A DNA stretch of 64,000 bases from an uncultured Clostridia bacterium. Its GTDB lineage: Bacteria; Bacillota; Clostridia; TANB77; CAG-508. The position numbers were made by a program, and so were the translations under genes. Positions 37,952-47,100 of the stretch are shown in pieces. The notes under the pieces were generated by a model. That model worked only from the letters and a program-made list of their open reading frames with translations, was not told the DNA's origin and did no database searches. Location of the stretch: assembly GCA_934121905.1 (NCBI GenBank), contig CAKOVI010000010.1, positions 13,159-77,158 of the forward strand, given 5' to 3'. Every line of letters begins with the position of its first letter. Within the stretch, counting starts at the first letter, position 1.

Positions 37952-40900
37952 TTAAAATTTCGCCTTTTCTTTTATTACTTTTCTCATTACTAAATATGCT
38001 GCTGCTCCTACTATTACTAATAGAGAAATAGTTAATAACACATAGCTTACTGCTGCTCCAGTGCTTACACTTATAATAACATTGGCACTAGCCATATCGT
38101 CTTCTCCATTTTTCTTATTTCCTGGTGTAGAATCTTTATCCGCAATTCCTAGCATATTATAATCTTCTGAGATTTCTGCTGAATTATTTACAAGTCCAGT
38201 ATTTGTTTCTGTCATTGTTTTTGTTAATACTAATGTTAATTCCTTTGTTTCTCCTGGTTCTATTTTTGTGTTATTTAAACTTGTTGTATATAATTCATTT
38301 CCAGATTGATACCATTCTGAATTTAAACTTGAGTTAAAGCTTAAATCATTTGGTTTATAATCTACTATTTTTTTAGCATATCCTGCAAGTTCTCCTTCAT
38401 TTGTAACTTTAATTTTATACTCAATTACAGCTGTTGTTACTGCAATATCTTTTGCTTTTACTTCTGCTTTTGCTAATGTTGAATCGTTATATTCTGTAGT
38501 TTTTGTTCCTGCTTTATTTGTAACAGTAATTTTTGAAACTGTTTTTGAAAGCTTTAAATCAAATAGTTTTGCTTCAACTAAACCAATATCTATGTTACCA
38601 ATACTTGATTCTTTAACTTCTATTGTATCTGTTGATGCAACTTTTTTGCTACTACCATTTAAATTCATTGTTACATTTTCCACATCTGAATTTCTACTTT
38701 CTTGAATTCCTTCAACTTGGTATTTTGTTAATACATATTTTTCTGTATCATATTCAAATATTACAACATATTTTCCTTTTTTTACATTTGCAAAAGAATA
38801 GAATCCGTTATCTCCTGTTGCCGTTTCTTGTGTAGTATTGTCTTCCATATTTAATATGGTTGCTTTTATACCTTTTAATGTTTCTTCATCAGAGTCTCTT
38901 TGTCCATTTTCATTTTTATCAAACCATGCTGTTCCAGATATTGTACTTAAAACTTGTTCTTCTTCATTGTTATCTGTTTGGTTGTTTCCATTATTATTGC
39001 TACTGTTATTTGAATTATTGTTGTTGTTATTATTATTATTATTATTGCTATTATTTCCGTTATTATTTGTTCCATTATTATTATTTTCGTTGCTGTTTTC
39101 TTCATTAACATTAGCTTTTAATATATGATTTATTTCTTCTGATTGAACTTTAATATTTTTTACAGTTGCTTCTGCAGTGCTTGCCATTTGAATATTATTA
39201 GAATGCTTAAATTCGCTATCTGTAGATGTTTCTACTTGTATCTCTAGGTCTTTTCCAACACTTAATGGCTCTTGGTAATTAAATCCTATTGTATATTCAT
39301 CACTTTTTTCTGTTATATTTTTATCGTCCTCTTGATTATTATCTTGTGTTTGTGTTTCACTATTACTTGTATTAAACTCTTTTTCAAATTTTGTATCAAC
39401 ACCATTTATTGTAACTTTATTTACACTTAAATATGTTGAAAGTTGTTGCTTAATCTCTAAATAATTAATATCTTCTGTTCCATTATTTTTTAAAGTAATA
39501 TTGTATGTTACTTTTTCTCCATCATTAACAGTCTTTCCTTCATTATCTGACCTCATTGAAATAGATAATTTTGTTAGTTCTACCGTTTCTGAAACATTAT
39601 TTGAATGATATTTATCATTTGCAACAACTCCAATTGTTGCTATTTCGTTATTTCCTGTTGCTTTTACGTCTATCTCATATTCAGCCGATTCGTCTTTGCT
39701 TAGAGAATCTATAACAAATGTATTATTATCAAATTTTACATTTTGTTTATTTGGATTTACTACTCTATCTATTGAAAATCCTGAATTTATTTTCACATTC
39801 ATTTTTATGTTAGATAAATTTTTACCTGATGTATTTTTTACCATTACTTTATATGCATAGCTAACTTGTGAACGTAATTTAGCACTTGATCTTCCTATCA
39901 TAAAAATACTCATATCAACTTCTGCATCTAAAACATTATTTGAAATTGTATTACTTTCAACATTTGTCATTTCAGTATCATTTTGTAACGCGTAATAACT
40001 TATATTAGATTTTGCAGTCATAGTTTTATTATTTTCAACCTTAACTTCATATGATAGTGTTTTTTCTTCATTTACATCTAAACTATCAATTGTTGTTTTA
40101 AGTTTATTTTCTTCAACATTTCTATCTTTATAATAATCTTTTGCAGCTCCAAGAGTTGTATCTGTTTCTTCTCTTTCTGTTGATTTAATATATTGTACAC
40201 ATTTAGCATTTTCTGGAATAGTTGCTTCGACATTTACATTTGTTGCTTTTTCGCTTCCATTATTTTTCAATGTTAATTCATATCTTACAACTTCTCCATT
40301 ATACACATTACTATCTTTTTTTATTTCTTCATCACCAACAAATGCTTTTAAGCTTGCTTCAACATTTGCCTTTTTTCCTGTTGATAAATTAAGTACTGTT
40401 GCATCTGCAGTTTTTTCGTTTTCAATTAAATTTGTATATTTTACTGTATAACTTTCTTCTGCAGTCATATTATATGTTAAATTTGCTGGTATATTTACTT
40501 TATAGTTTGCATCAAATTTCTCACCATTCTTCATAGAATCTATGTGTATTAAATATTTCTTTGAGCTATCATTGTTATAATTTAATGTCCACATATTTTC
40601 TTCGTTGTTTATATCGTCTGTTGCATTTTCATTGTCAGTATAATAAATTTTTACATTTTCATTATCAGTTACTATTCCACTTGCTAATTTAGCACCTAAT
40701 GTCATATCTGCTCCAGTTGGGAATTTTCCAAGTATTTTAACATCTTTTATTTCTTGTCCTTCATTATTTACTATACCTATATCTGTTGTTGCTTCTTTTG
40801 CTTCTTTTCCTAAGTCTAATTCTACAGTTTGTGTTCCTTGATTTCCTACTGTCTCAATTTGATATTCTTTAATATTATTTGATGTTATAATTCCAGAACT

Positions 40901-42904
40901 TCCGTTTATTTTAACATTTTTACTTTGCTCTCCATTATCATTGTAACTTGTTGCATATTCATTTGAATAATTTAAGTTTATTTTTTCATTACTATCAGCA
41001 GATAATTTGTCTACTTCAAAATCTGCATATATGATAATTGTTGTTCCTTCTATACTTTCTTGGTTATATGAATTTTGTGTTCCTTCTAATCCAATTTTTA
41101 TAACAAATGAATCATTTTCTTTATCTATTATTGCACTTGCTAGTTCTAGTCCATTTCCATATAGAACTTTACATTTAGCAGATACATTTGTTATCTGTTT
41201 AGGTAATGCTACTTTTATTACTGGATTCCTATATAAATCTTTACTTTCATCATTGTTTAATAAAACCGCTGTAATTTTTACATTCTCATTTTTCTCTGTT
41301 GATGATAATGTTGTAGTACTAACATCTAATGAAGCTTGAGATGAAGTATTTTTTAGAGAAATTGTTTTTTCAATTAATTTGCCATTTATTTCTGATGTTT
41401 CTTTTATTCCTGTTAAACTATTAATTTGATTTCTATCATAATTAGTATTTAGTATTGATTTCTTATTTTCTATATTTAATGTACCTAATTTTATAGGTTT
41501 ACTTGTTTCAAATTCAATACTACTTTCTCCATTTAGATAAGATATAACAAATTCTCCGTTCTCATTTACTTGACTATCTTTATTTATATTTGTTAATATT
41601 GTTCCATTAATGTCTTTAACATTTATATATCCATCTTCTCCAAATAAGCTTAAGAATTCTTCTTTTCTTATTTTACTTTCTTTATATATTATATTTGCAG
41701 AAAGTTCATTTTCATTAGATAAAAATTTTGCTTCTTGCTCTTTTATATTTACATTGTCTATTATATCTAAATAATCTACATTTACTTTATTGGTTACTGT
41801 ATATTCTCTTTCTTCTCCAGTGTAAATTTTACCTTTATAAATTTCGTTTTCACTACTTTCTATACTTCCAGAAATTACACCATCTATTTCTTCTTCAATA
41901 TGAACATTTTGATTTGCGTTTAATTGTTTTCCGTCATATAAATTTGAAACTGCATCTATTGATACATCCTTACCATTTATATTGTCATCTTTATTTAAAA
42001 CATATGTTACAATAAATGTATCTTGTACATTTTTTATCCAACTAATATTTTCTTTATTTTCATTAGATACTTTTATTGTTAATAGCTTTTCGTCTTTATT
42101 ATACTCATAATTTGCATCCGAAAATTCAAGTTCACCATTTGTAGCTTTTGTGCTTCTTGCAAATACGTTTACATCTTGAACCTCTTCTGGAACACTTAAC
42201 TTGATTTCTGTATTTTGAACAGGATAGTTATTATTTGTTATTTTATTACTTACTAATATTTGAACAATTTTTTTGCTATTTCCTTTTACATTATATACAG
42301 AATTTGTAAGTAATTTGCTTTCAAGTTCTAAGTTTGTTTGTTCACTTGATTTCCAATCTACTTCAACATTTGCTGTTCCTTTTATTTCTATAGATTTGTC
42401 TTTTTCTACATTTTTACTATTGACATAGTTTCCATCTAATTCTACTGTTGAAACATTAGATAAATCCATTTCATTAATTTTATCATTCTTTTTTGCTTCT
42501 ATTTTTAATGATATTTTACGTGTAGAACCTGCATTTATTTGCTCTAATTTTATTTCTTCTTCTCCCACACTTTGGATTCCTTCATAAGTTTCGTTTCCAG
42601 TTACAAATTTGAAGTTACTGTTTTTTAATCTAATGCTTCCATTGAAATATCCTTCATTTTTTACAGCTATTTCAACAGTTAGATTTTGTATACTGTCAAT
42701 TGCTCCTTCTATTTTTTCTTGTTTCTCGCCATTTGCATCTTCAAAATATGCTGAAAGCTCAATATTTGCATTATTTGTCTTGGTTTCATCTAATGCATAG
42801 CTTATGGCTGATTTTCCAACTAATAAAAAATCTGACATTGTTAGTGCGAAAATCACTAATATTGCACAGATTTTATTAATTATGTTTTTTTGTGTAATGT
42901 TCAT
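37952..42904 (-). CDS. Giant surface protein with beta-sandwich repeats and C-terminal membrane helix (A1)
   Basis: 1650 residues, paralogue of A2 over its whole length. N-terminal export helix (ICAILVIFALTMSDFLLVG, about 12-30), DUF11-like beta-sandwich repeats (NNYPVQNTEIKLSVPEEVQDV, NNGSEKATNVNVEATIPENA), an asparagine-rich linker near residues 1265-1310 encoded by a run of AAT/AAC triplets, an SdrD_B-like domain (ISGTAWFDKNENGQRDSDEE), a last repeat, and a C-terminal helix (ASANVIISVSTGAAVSYVLL onward) with a basic tail. The ATG has GGGAGGAATT upstream. It is 18 bases upstream of B1, forming a two-gene operon. Exported and membrane-anchored; function unknown. Confidence 0.85.
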   Translation of the reverse strand: MNITQKNIINKICAILVIFALTMSDFLLVGKSAISYALDETKTNNANIELSAYFEDANGEKQEKIEGAIDSIQNLTVEIAVKNEGYFNGSIRLKNSNFKFVTGNETYEGIQSVGEEEIKLEQINAGSTRKISLKIEAKKNDKINEMDLSNVSTVELDGNYVNSKNVEKDKSIEIKGTANVEVDWKSSEQTNLELESKLLTNSVYNVKGNSKKIVQILVSNKITNNNYPVQNTEIKLSVPEEVQDVNVFARSTKATNGELEFSDANYEYNKDEKLLTIKVSNENKENISWIKNVQDTFIVTYVLNKDDNINGKDVSIDAVSNLYDGKQLNANQNVHIEEEIDGVISGSIESSENEIYKGKIYTGEEREYTVTNKVNVDYLDIIDNVNIKEQEAKFLSNENELSANIIYKESKIRKEEFLSLFGEDGYINVKDINGTILTNINKDSQVNENGEFVISYLNGESSIEFETSKPIKLGTLNIENKKSILNTNYDRNQINSLTGIKETSEINGKLIEKTISLKNTSSQASLDVSTTTLSSTEKNENVKITAVLLNNDESKDLYRNPVIKVALPKQITNVSAKCKVLYGNGLELASAIIDKENDSFVIKIGLEGTQNSYNQESIEGTTIIIYADFEVDKLSADSNEKINLNYSNEYATSYNDNGEQSKNVKINGSSGIITSNNIKEYQIETVGNQGTQTVELDLGKEAKEATTDIGIVNNEGQEIKDVKILGKFPTGADMTLGAKLASGIVTDNENVKIYYTDNENATDDINNEENMWTLNYNNDSSKKYLIHIDSMKNGEKFDANYKVNIPANLTYNMTAEESYTVKYTNLIENEKTADATVLNLSTGKKANVEASLKAFVGDEEIKKDSNVYNGEVVRYELTLKNNGSEKATNVNVEATIPENAKCVQYIKSTEREETDTTLGAAKDYYKDRNVEENKLKTTIDSLDVNEEKTLSYEVKVENNKTMTAKSNISYYALQNDTEMTNVESNTISNNVLDAEVDMSIFMIGRSSAKLRSQVSYAYKVMVKNTSGKNLSNIKMNVKINSGFSIDRVVNPNKQNVKFDNNTFVIDSLSKDESAEYEIDVKATGNNEIATIGVVANDKYHSNNVSETVELTKLSISMRSDNEGKTVNDGEKVTYNITLKNNGTEDINYLEIKQQLSTYLSVNKVTINGVDTKFEKEFNTSNSETQTQDNNQEDDKNITEKSDEYTIGFNYQEPLSVGKDLEIQVETSTDSEFKHSNNIQMASTAEATVKNIKVQSEEINHILKANVNEENSNENNNNGTNNNGNNSNNNNNNNNNNNSNNSSNNNGNNQTDNNEEEQVLSTISGTAWFDKNENGQRDSDEETLKGIKATILNMEDNTTQETATGDNGFYSFANVKKGKYVVIFEYDTEKYVLTKYQVEGIQESRNSDVENVTMNLNGSSKKVASTDTIEVKESSIGNIDIGLVEAKLFDLKLSKTVSKITVTNKAGTKTTEYNDSTLAKAEVKAKDIAVTTAVIEYKIKVTNEGELAGYAKKIVDYKPNDLSFNSSLNSEWYQSGNELYTTSLNNTKIEPGETKELTLVLTKTMTETNTGLVNNSAEISEDYNMLGIADKDSTPGNKKNGEDDMASANVIISVSTGAAVSYVLLTISLLVIVGAAAYLVMRKVIKEKAKF

Positions 42905-43325
42905 ATTAATTCCTCCCTTTTTTACACACTTTTAACTTTATTTATTATATATAAGTGGTTTTTATTAGTCAACTCCACTGATTTCCGTTTTTTTTTGATT
43001 TTATGGGTATTGCCTTTTTCCCCTTTACGGAAGGTTGTTGGTGGTTCTTTTTGACTTTTTATATTAAGTTTTTATTACAATTATGTTACAATTATTTCTT
43101 TTGAATATAATTAGCCACTATATTCACTATTATATAGCTTTTTGCGTTTTTTTGCAATAGATTTTTTACATATTTTGCAAGTTTTTATGTAATATTGTTT
43201 GGTTTTTGATTTGATTTTTAGCCGGTTGAGAGATAGATGTAGTTTTATTGCATATTATTAACGGCTATATCAATTAACACATATTTTCAACCAACATATA
43301 ATATAATTATAAAGAGGTGAAATAC
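42905..43325. other. Intergenic region between divergent A1 and the small-gene cluster
   Basis: 421 AT-rich bases between divergent units. It must hold promoters for both. The only pattern I can point to is CCTTCCGTA on the minus strand at 43026-43034, shared with the A2 leader. No gene is seen. Confidence 0.4.
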
Positions 43326-43487
43326 ATGAACAATAACGATATCTCATACCTAATGAACATGTTAAACAAAATGGATAAAAACCAACTAGCAAACGGCTTA
43401 AATCAAATAAACCAAATATTAAGCCCAGAAGAAAAACAAAAAATAATTCAAGCACTTGGTTCAAAAAATCCTAACAAAAACATGTAA
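43326..43487 (+). CDS. Small hypothetical protein, 53 aa
   Basis: Starts MNNNDISYLMNMLNKMDKNQ and ends SKNPNKNM. It is helical and polar, with repeated N, L and K and a SPEEKQKIIQAL segment. A clear AAAGAGGTG ribosome site precedes the ATG. It is the first of three small plus-strand genes spaced 23 bases and -1 base apart. Not recognised; the trio resembles small clostridial genes of unknown, possibly sporulation-related role, but this is only an impression. Confidence 0.7.
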   Translation: MNNNDISYLMNMLNKMDKNQLANGLNQINQILSPEEKQKIIQALGSKNPNKNM

Positions 43488-43510
43488 AACTCAAGGAAAG
43501 GAAGGATACT

Positions 43511-43960
43511 ATGGCAGATGACAATATGGAAAATATAATAAATAATTTCAAAAATATGCTACATAATAACCAATCATCAGATGACAAAAAAAGCCAAGAA
43601 AATGGTATCAATAACCTAAATATCACACCAGAAATGATTGGTAATCTAGCAAATATGTTAAAAAATAATACTGCACAAAATGATTCTGCAACTTCCGATT
43701 CCTTTAATCAAAATACCGAAAGTTCCAGTAATGATAATGACTCAAATTCTATGAATAATATAGACTTTGAAACAATATTAAAATTAAAATCAATTATGGA
43801 AACTCTTAATAAAAAAGACGACCCAAGAAGTAAACTTTTATATTCTTTAAAGCCTTATTTAAGAGAAAGTAAACAAAAAAAATTAGACCAATATGTAAAT
43901 TTGTTTAAAATTACACAGATATCAAATTTATTTAAAAATAATAAAGGAGATGGAAATTAA
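43511..43960 (+). CDS. Hypothetical protein, 149 aa
   Basis: Middle gene of the small cluster. The N-terminal two thirds are polar and Asn/Ser/Asp-rich, probably disordered, with a short helix TPEMIGNLANMLKNN that resembles the first small protein. The C-terminal part is ordered: FETILKLKSIMETLNKKDDPRSKLL and YSLKPYLRESKQKKLDQYV, a block I have the impression is conserved among Clostridia. GAAAGGAAGG lies before the ATG. The stop TAA overlaps the next ATG. Function unknown. Confidence 0.75.
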   Translation: MADDNMENIINNFKNMLHNNQSSDDKKSQENGINNLNITPEMIGNLANMLKNNTAQNDSATSDSFNQNTESSSNDNDSNSMNNIDFETILKLKSIMETLNKKDDPRSKLLYSLKPYLRESKQKKLDQYVNLFKITQISNLFKNNKGDGN

Positions 43961-44316
43961 TGCCTATTTTTCGTTATCCTTTTTTTTATAATCCTGGGTA
44001 TCCTAGTTATTATAATAGATATAATCACACTCAATTTAATAAAAGTAACATAAATACTGATTATACTAGGGCAAACGCAAAATCTATCCCACAAGAAAAT
44101 AATCAGAAAAGTTCAGAAAACATACATATAGAAAACATAGATGACAAAAAAAATAATTCAAAAGAACAATCTCCTGAGAATTATTTTTTTGAATTATTTG
44201 GTTTAAAACTTTATTTTGATGATATTTTACTTATATGTTTAATCTTCTTTTTGTATCAAGAAGGTGTAAAAGATGATGAGCTTTTTATAAGTTTAATTTT
44301 ACTGCTTTTAAGTTAA
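43960..44316 (+). CDS. Hypothetical protein, 118 aa, hydrophobic C-terminus
   Basis: Last gene of the small cluster, translationally coupled to the one before (TAATG). The N-terminus is Tyr/Pro/Asn-rich (RYPFFYNPGYPSYYNRYN), like spore-coat or surface proteins; a polar middle follows and then a C-terminal segment with two hydrophobic stretches, FFELFGLKLYFDDILLICLI and DELFISLILLLL. A ribosome site AAAGGAG precedes it. No known family recognised. It is convergent with minC, two bases apart. Confidence 0.72.
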   Translation: MPIFRYPFFYNPGYPSYYNRYNHTQFNKSNINTDYTRANAKSIPQENNQKSSENIHIENIDDKKNNSKEQSPENYFFELFGLKLYFDDILLICLIFFLYQEGVKDDELFISLILLLLS

Positions 44317-44318
44317 TT

Positions 44319-44939
44319 TTACTCAATTATCATCTTATCATCCTCTATATAAACATAAGCTTGTCTATGCATAGGTTCTTCATCTCGATCTATTTCTTTT
44401 ACTATATTTGCTATACGAAGTTGAACAGTATCTAGTTTTCCAGCAGCAATTATTGCTTTTGTGTTTCCTTTAGCTCCTGCATGTGCTAATCCCCTAAGAG
44501 TTCCTAAAACAACAATATTGTCTGCTGCAACAACTTCTGCTCCTGAATTTACATCTCCTATTATTACTATACTTCCATCTTCTTCTATTTTTTGTCCAGA
44601 CCTTAATGAACCTCTATGAAATTTTGTTTCTGAAACTGAAACTTCTTGTATGAAGGTTCTTTTTATATTATGAAGTCCTAGTTCTTTTGGCATATCAAAA
44701 TCTACATCTACATCTAACTTTGCTTTTATTATTTCTTCTACTTCATCTATTTCTTTATTTTTAAGTACTTTTCCTGTAACCATTATAGGTGTTGTCTTTT
44801 CATCTTTGTATATCTTTTGTAATTGTATAACTTTTTTTCTTATTTGAGGTATTATTTCCTCTATTTTTGCATCTGGATTTATTTTTATTACAACCAAATT
44901 ATTTTTTTGACTTACATTTATGCAATTCCTCATCATCAT
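44319..44939 (-). CDS. minC: Septum site-determining protein MinC
   Basis: Inhibitor of FtsZ assembly that prevents division near the poles. 206 residues with a short N-terminal domain (about 1-95, KNNLVVIKINPDAKIEEII) and the C-terminal beta-helix: SLRSGQKIEEDGSIVIIGDV, NSGAEVVAADNIVVLGTLRG, LAHAGAKGNTKAIIAAGKL. It follows mrdA by 39 bases in the cell-shape operon, the order usual in Clostridia, where minD and minE normally come next; here they do not follow, because convergent genes lie downstream. Confidence 0.94.
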   Translation of the reverse strand: MMMRNCINVSQKNNLVVIKINPDAKIEEIIPQIRKKVIQLQKIYKDEKTTPIMVTGKVLKNKEIDEVEEIIKAKLDVDVDFDMPKELGLHNIKRTFIQEVSVSETKFHRGSLRSGQKIEEDGSIVIIGDVNSGAEVVAADNIVVLGTLRGLAHAGAKGNTKAIIAAGKLDTVQLRIANIVKEIDRDEEPMHRQAYVYIEDDKMIIE

Positions 44940-44978
44940 ACTCCTCGACCTTATTTATATTTTTGAATCTTTTGTATT

Positions 44979-47079
44979 TTACCTTATTGTTTCCACATAA
45001 TTTGTCGCTTGGTTGTTTTCTTGAATTTCATTTGAATTTATATTCATTCCAAAATATTCTGCAATTATTTCTCTTGCAACTTCAGCTGTGTAGAATCCGT
45101 GTCCACCATTTTCAACCATTACTACAACTGCTATTTCTGGGTCATTAAATGGTGCAAAACCTGCAAACCATGCATTAACATTTGATCCTGCTTCTGCTGA
45201 ACCTGTTTTTCCTCCAACTTCTATGTCAAAGTTTCTAAATACACTGCTTGCTGTTCCTCCTTCTTCTGTAACTGACCTCATTCCTTCTAATACTGCTTTT
45301 ATGTTTGTTTCTGAAAATGATATATTTTCTGTATTATCATCTTCTAGTCCTAATTTTTGTTTTACATATTCATTAATTTCTGTTTTTGAGCTTTCTGTAC
45401 CATCTGCATTTAGTATTCTCTTTATTAGTGTTGGTTTTATTTTATTTCCTCCATTTGCTACCATTCCTATGTATTTTACAAGTTGTAGAGGTGAAAAACT
45501 ATTGTAACTTTGTCCTATTGATGCTTGCAAAGTTTGTCCTGCTGACCAGGTTTCATTTAGTTTTTTTGCTGTTTCTGGTGATGCAAGAGTTCCTGCCGTT
45601 TCACTTGGTAATTCTATTCCTGTTTTCTTTCCTAACCCAAAATATTCTGCATATTTGTCTAGGTTTTCTATTCCCATACGATTTCCTGTTTCATAGAAGA
45701 AATAGTTACATGAATGTTGTATTGCTCCAGATACATTTAAGTATCCATGTCCTCTATGATAGCTATTATAATACCAGCATCTTGGTTGATAATCTTTGTA
45801 TCTTGTATAGATACCTGTATCATTTATTTTCTCTCCTACTGAAATTGCTCCCGTTTCTAGCCCCGCTAATGCTGTAACCATTTTAAATATTGAACCTGGT
45901 GCATATGATCCTGATACTGCTTTATTAAATAGTGCATTATTTTCTTTTATTTGATTATATTCTGCTACACTTATTCCTCCTACCCATGAATTAGGATTAT
46001 AGTCTGGATAGCTCGCCATTGCAAGTATTTCACCAGAATGGACATCAATTACTGCTACACTTCCTCCTTTAGCATCATATCTATTTGAAAATCCACCATT
46101 TTTTATTTTTTCTATATTATTCTTTAATGCTGTTTCAGCGACTTCTTGTAATTTTGAATCTATTGTTAATACTACTGTTGAGCCTTGTTCTGGTTCTTTT
46201 GTTACGGTTTCTCCTGTTACTGTTCCATCAACAGTCATTTCTATTTCTTCTTTTCCGTTTTTTTCCTCTTAGATAGTTTTCAAACAATGATTCTATTCCT
46301 GTTCTTCCAACATAGTCATCATTACTGTATATATCTTGTTCGTCAATGTATTCTTTTTCACTTATTTTTCCAATATATCCTAAAATATGTGATGCTAAAT
46401 TATCGTAATTATATTTTCTTGCACTTTGGGTAGTTATTGTAACTCCTGGAAAATCTGAATTTCTTTCACTTATTTGTGCTACTACTTCCCTAGAGACATT
46501 CTCCGCTAATTGCAATGATTTTGTGCTACTATATCCCTTTGTTGTCATTTCATATCTTATTGAAATTATTTTTCTTGCTTCTTTTATGTTATTTACGGTT
46601 ATCCCATATTTTTTCATAAAAAGTCTTATTGCATCTTCAGGTGTTGCATTTTCTTCTAATTTATATTTGCTTAACCATTTTTTTAATGTTTCTCCCTCTA
46701 TTGTAAAACTTGTGCATTCATCATTCACTGGAAAATTATTTGGATATGATATATTATTACTTTCAAATAGATTTATTAAATTTACTACACATTTATTAAG
46801 TGTTTCATCATCTGACTTTGTTTTATATATTTCAAGATTAAATGAACTTGTGGTGGTTGCTAAAATATTTCCAGATCTATCTAAAATTTCTCCCCTTGAG
46901 GCTTCTAATGTACTTTCTCTTGAAAGTCTAGTATTTGATATTTCCCTATAACTTGCTCCTTTTACTATTTGTAATTCAAATAATTTAACTATTAATATTA
47001 TTCCTATAATATATATTATAATTGTTAATATATTAAATCTGAAATTGGTATGTTCTTTTTTTATTTTTCTTTTCAACAC
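44979..47079 (-). CDS. mrdA: Penicillin-binding protein 2 (MrdA, class B transpeptidase), joined through a +1 shift at CGG
   Basis: Elongasome transpeptidase. The first frame gives a membrane anchor (FNILTIIIYIIGIILIVKLF) and the pedestal domain with ISNTRLSRESTLEASRGEIL and GRTGIESLFENYLRG. Codon 275 is CGG (46255-46257); the zero frame ends eight codons later. Skipping C gives RGKKGKEEIEMTVDGTVTGE and continues into the transpeptidase domain: YAPGSIFKMVTALAG (SxxK serine), a SxN-type motif in IQHSCNYFFYE, and KTGSAEAG (KTG). The joined protein is 699 residues (2100 coding bases). The gene lies between mreD and minC as in other Clostridia. Losing it would be expected to harm rod growth, so a silent break is unlikely. 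Confidence 0.92.
46254..46257 (-). other. Putative CGGA +1 recoding site in mrdA
   Basis: Context AAA AAA CGG AAA AGA. Skipping C gives GKKGKEEIEMTV. This is the only one of the seven sites next to an A homopolymer (GGAAAAAAACGGAAAAG). Confidence 0.8.
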
Positions 47080-47100
47080 TTCACCTTCTCTTGAGAATTT

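Noticed and set aside
38838..39128. Leucine-rich plus-strand frames opposite the poly-Asn linker
   Set aside because: Simple-sequence shadow (TTA/TTG triplets) of the minus-strand asparagine codons.
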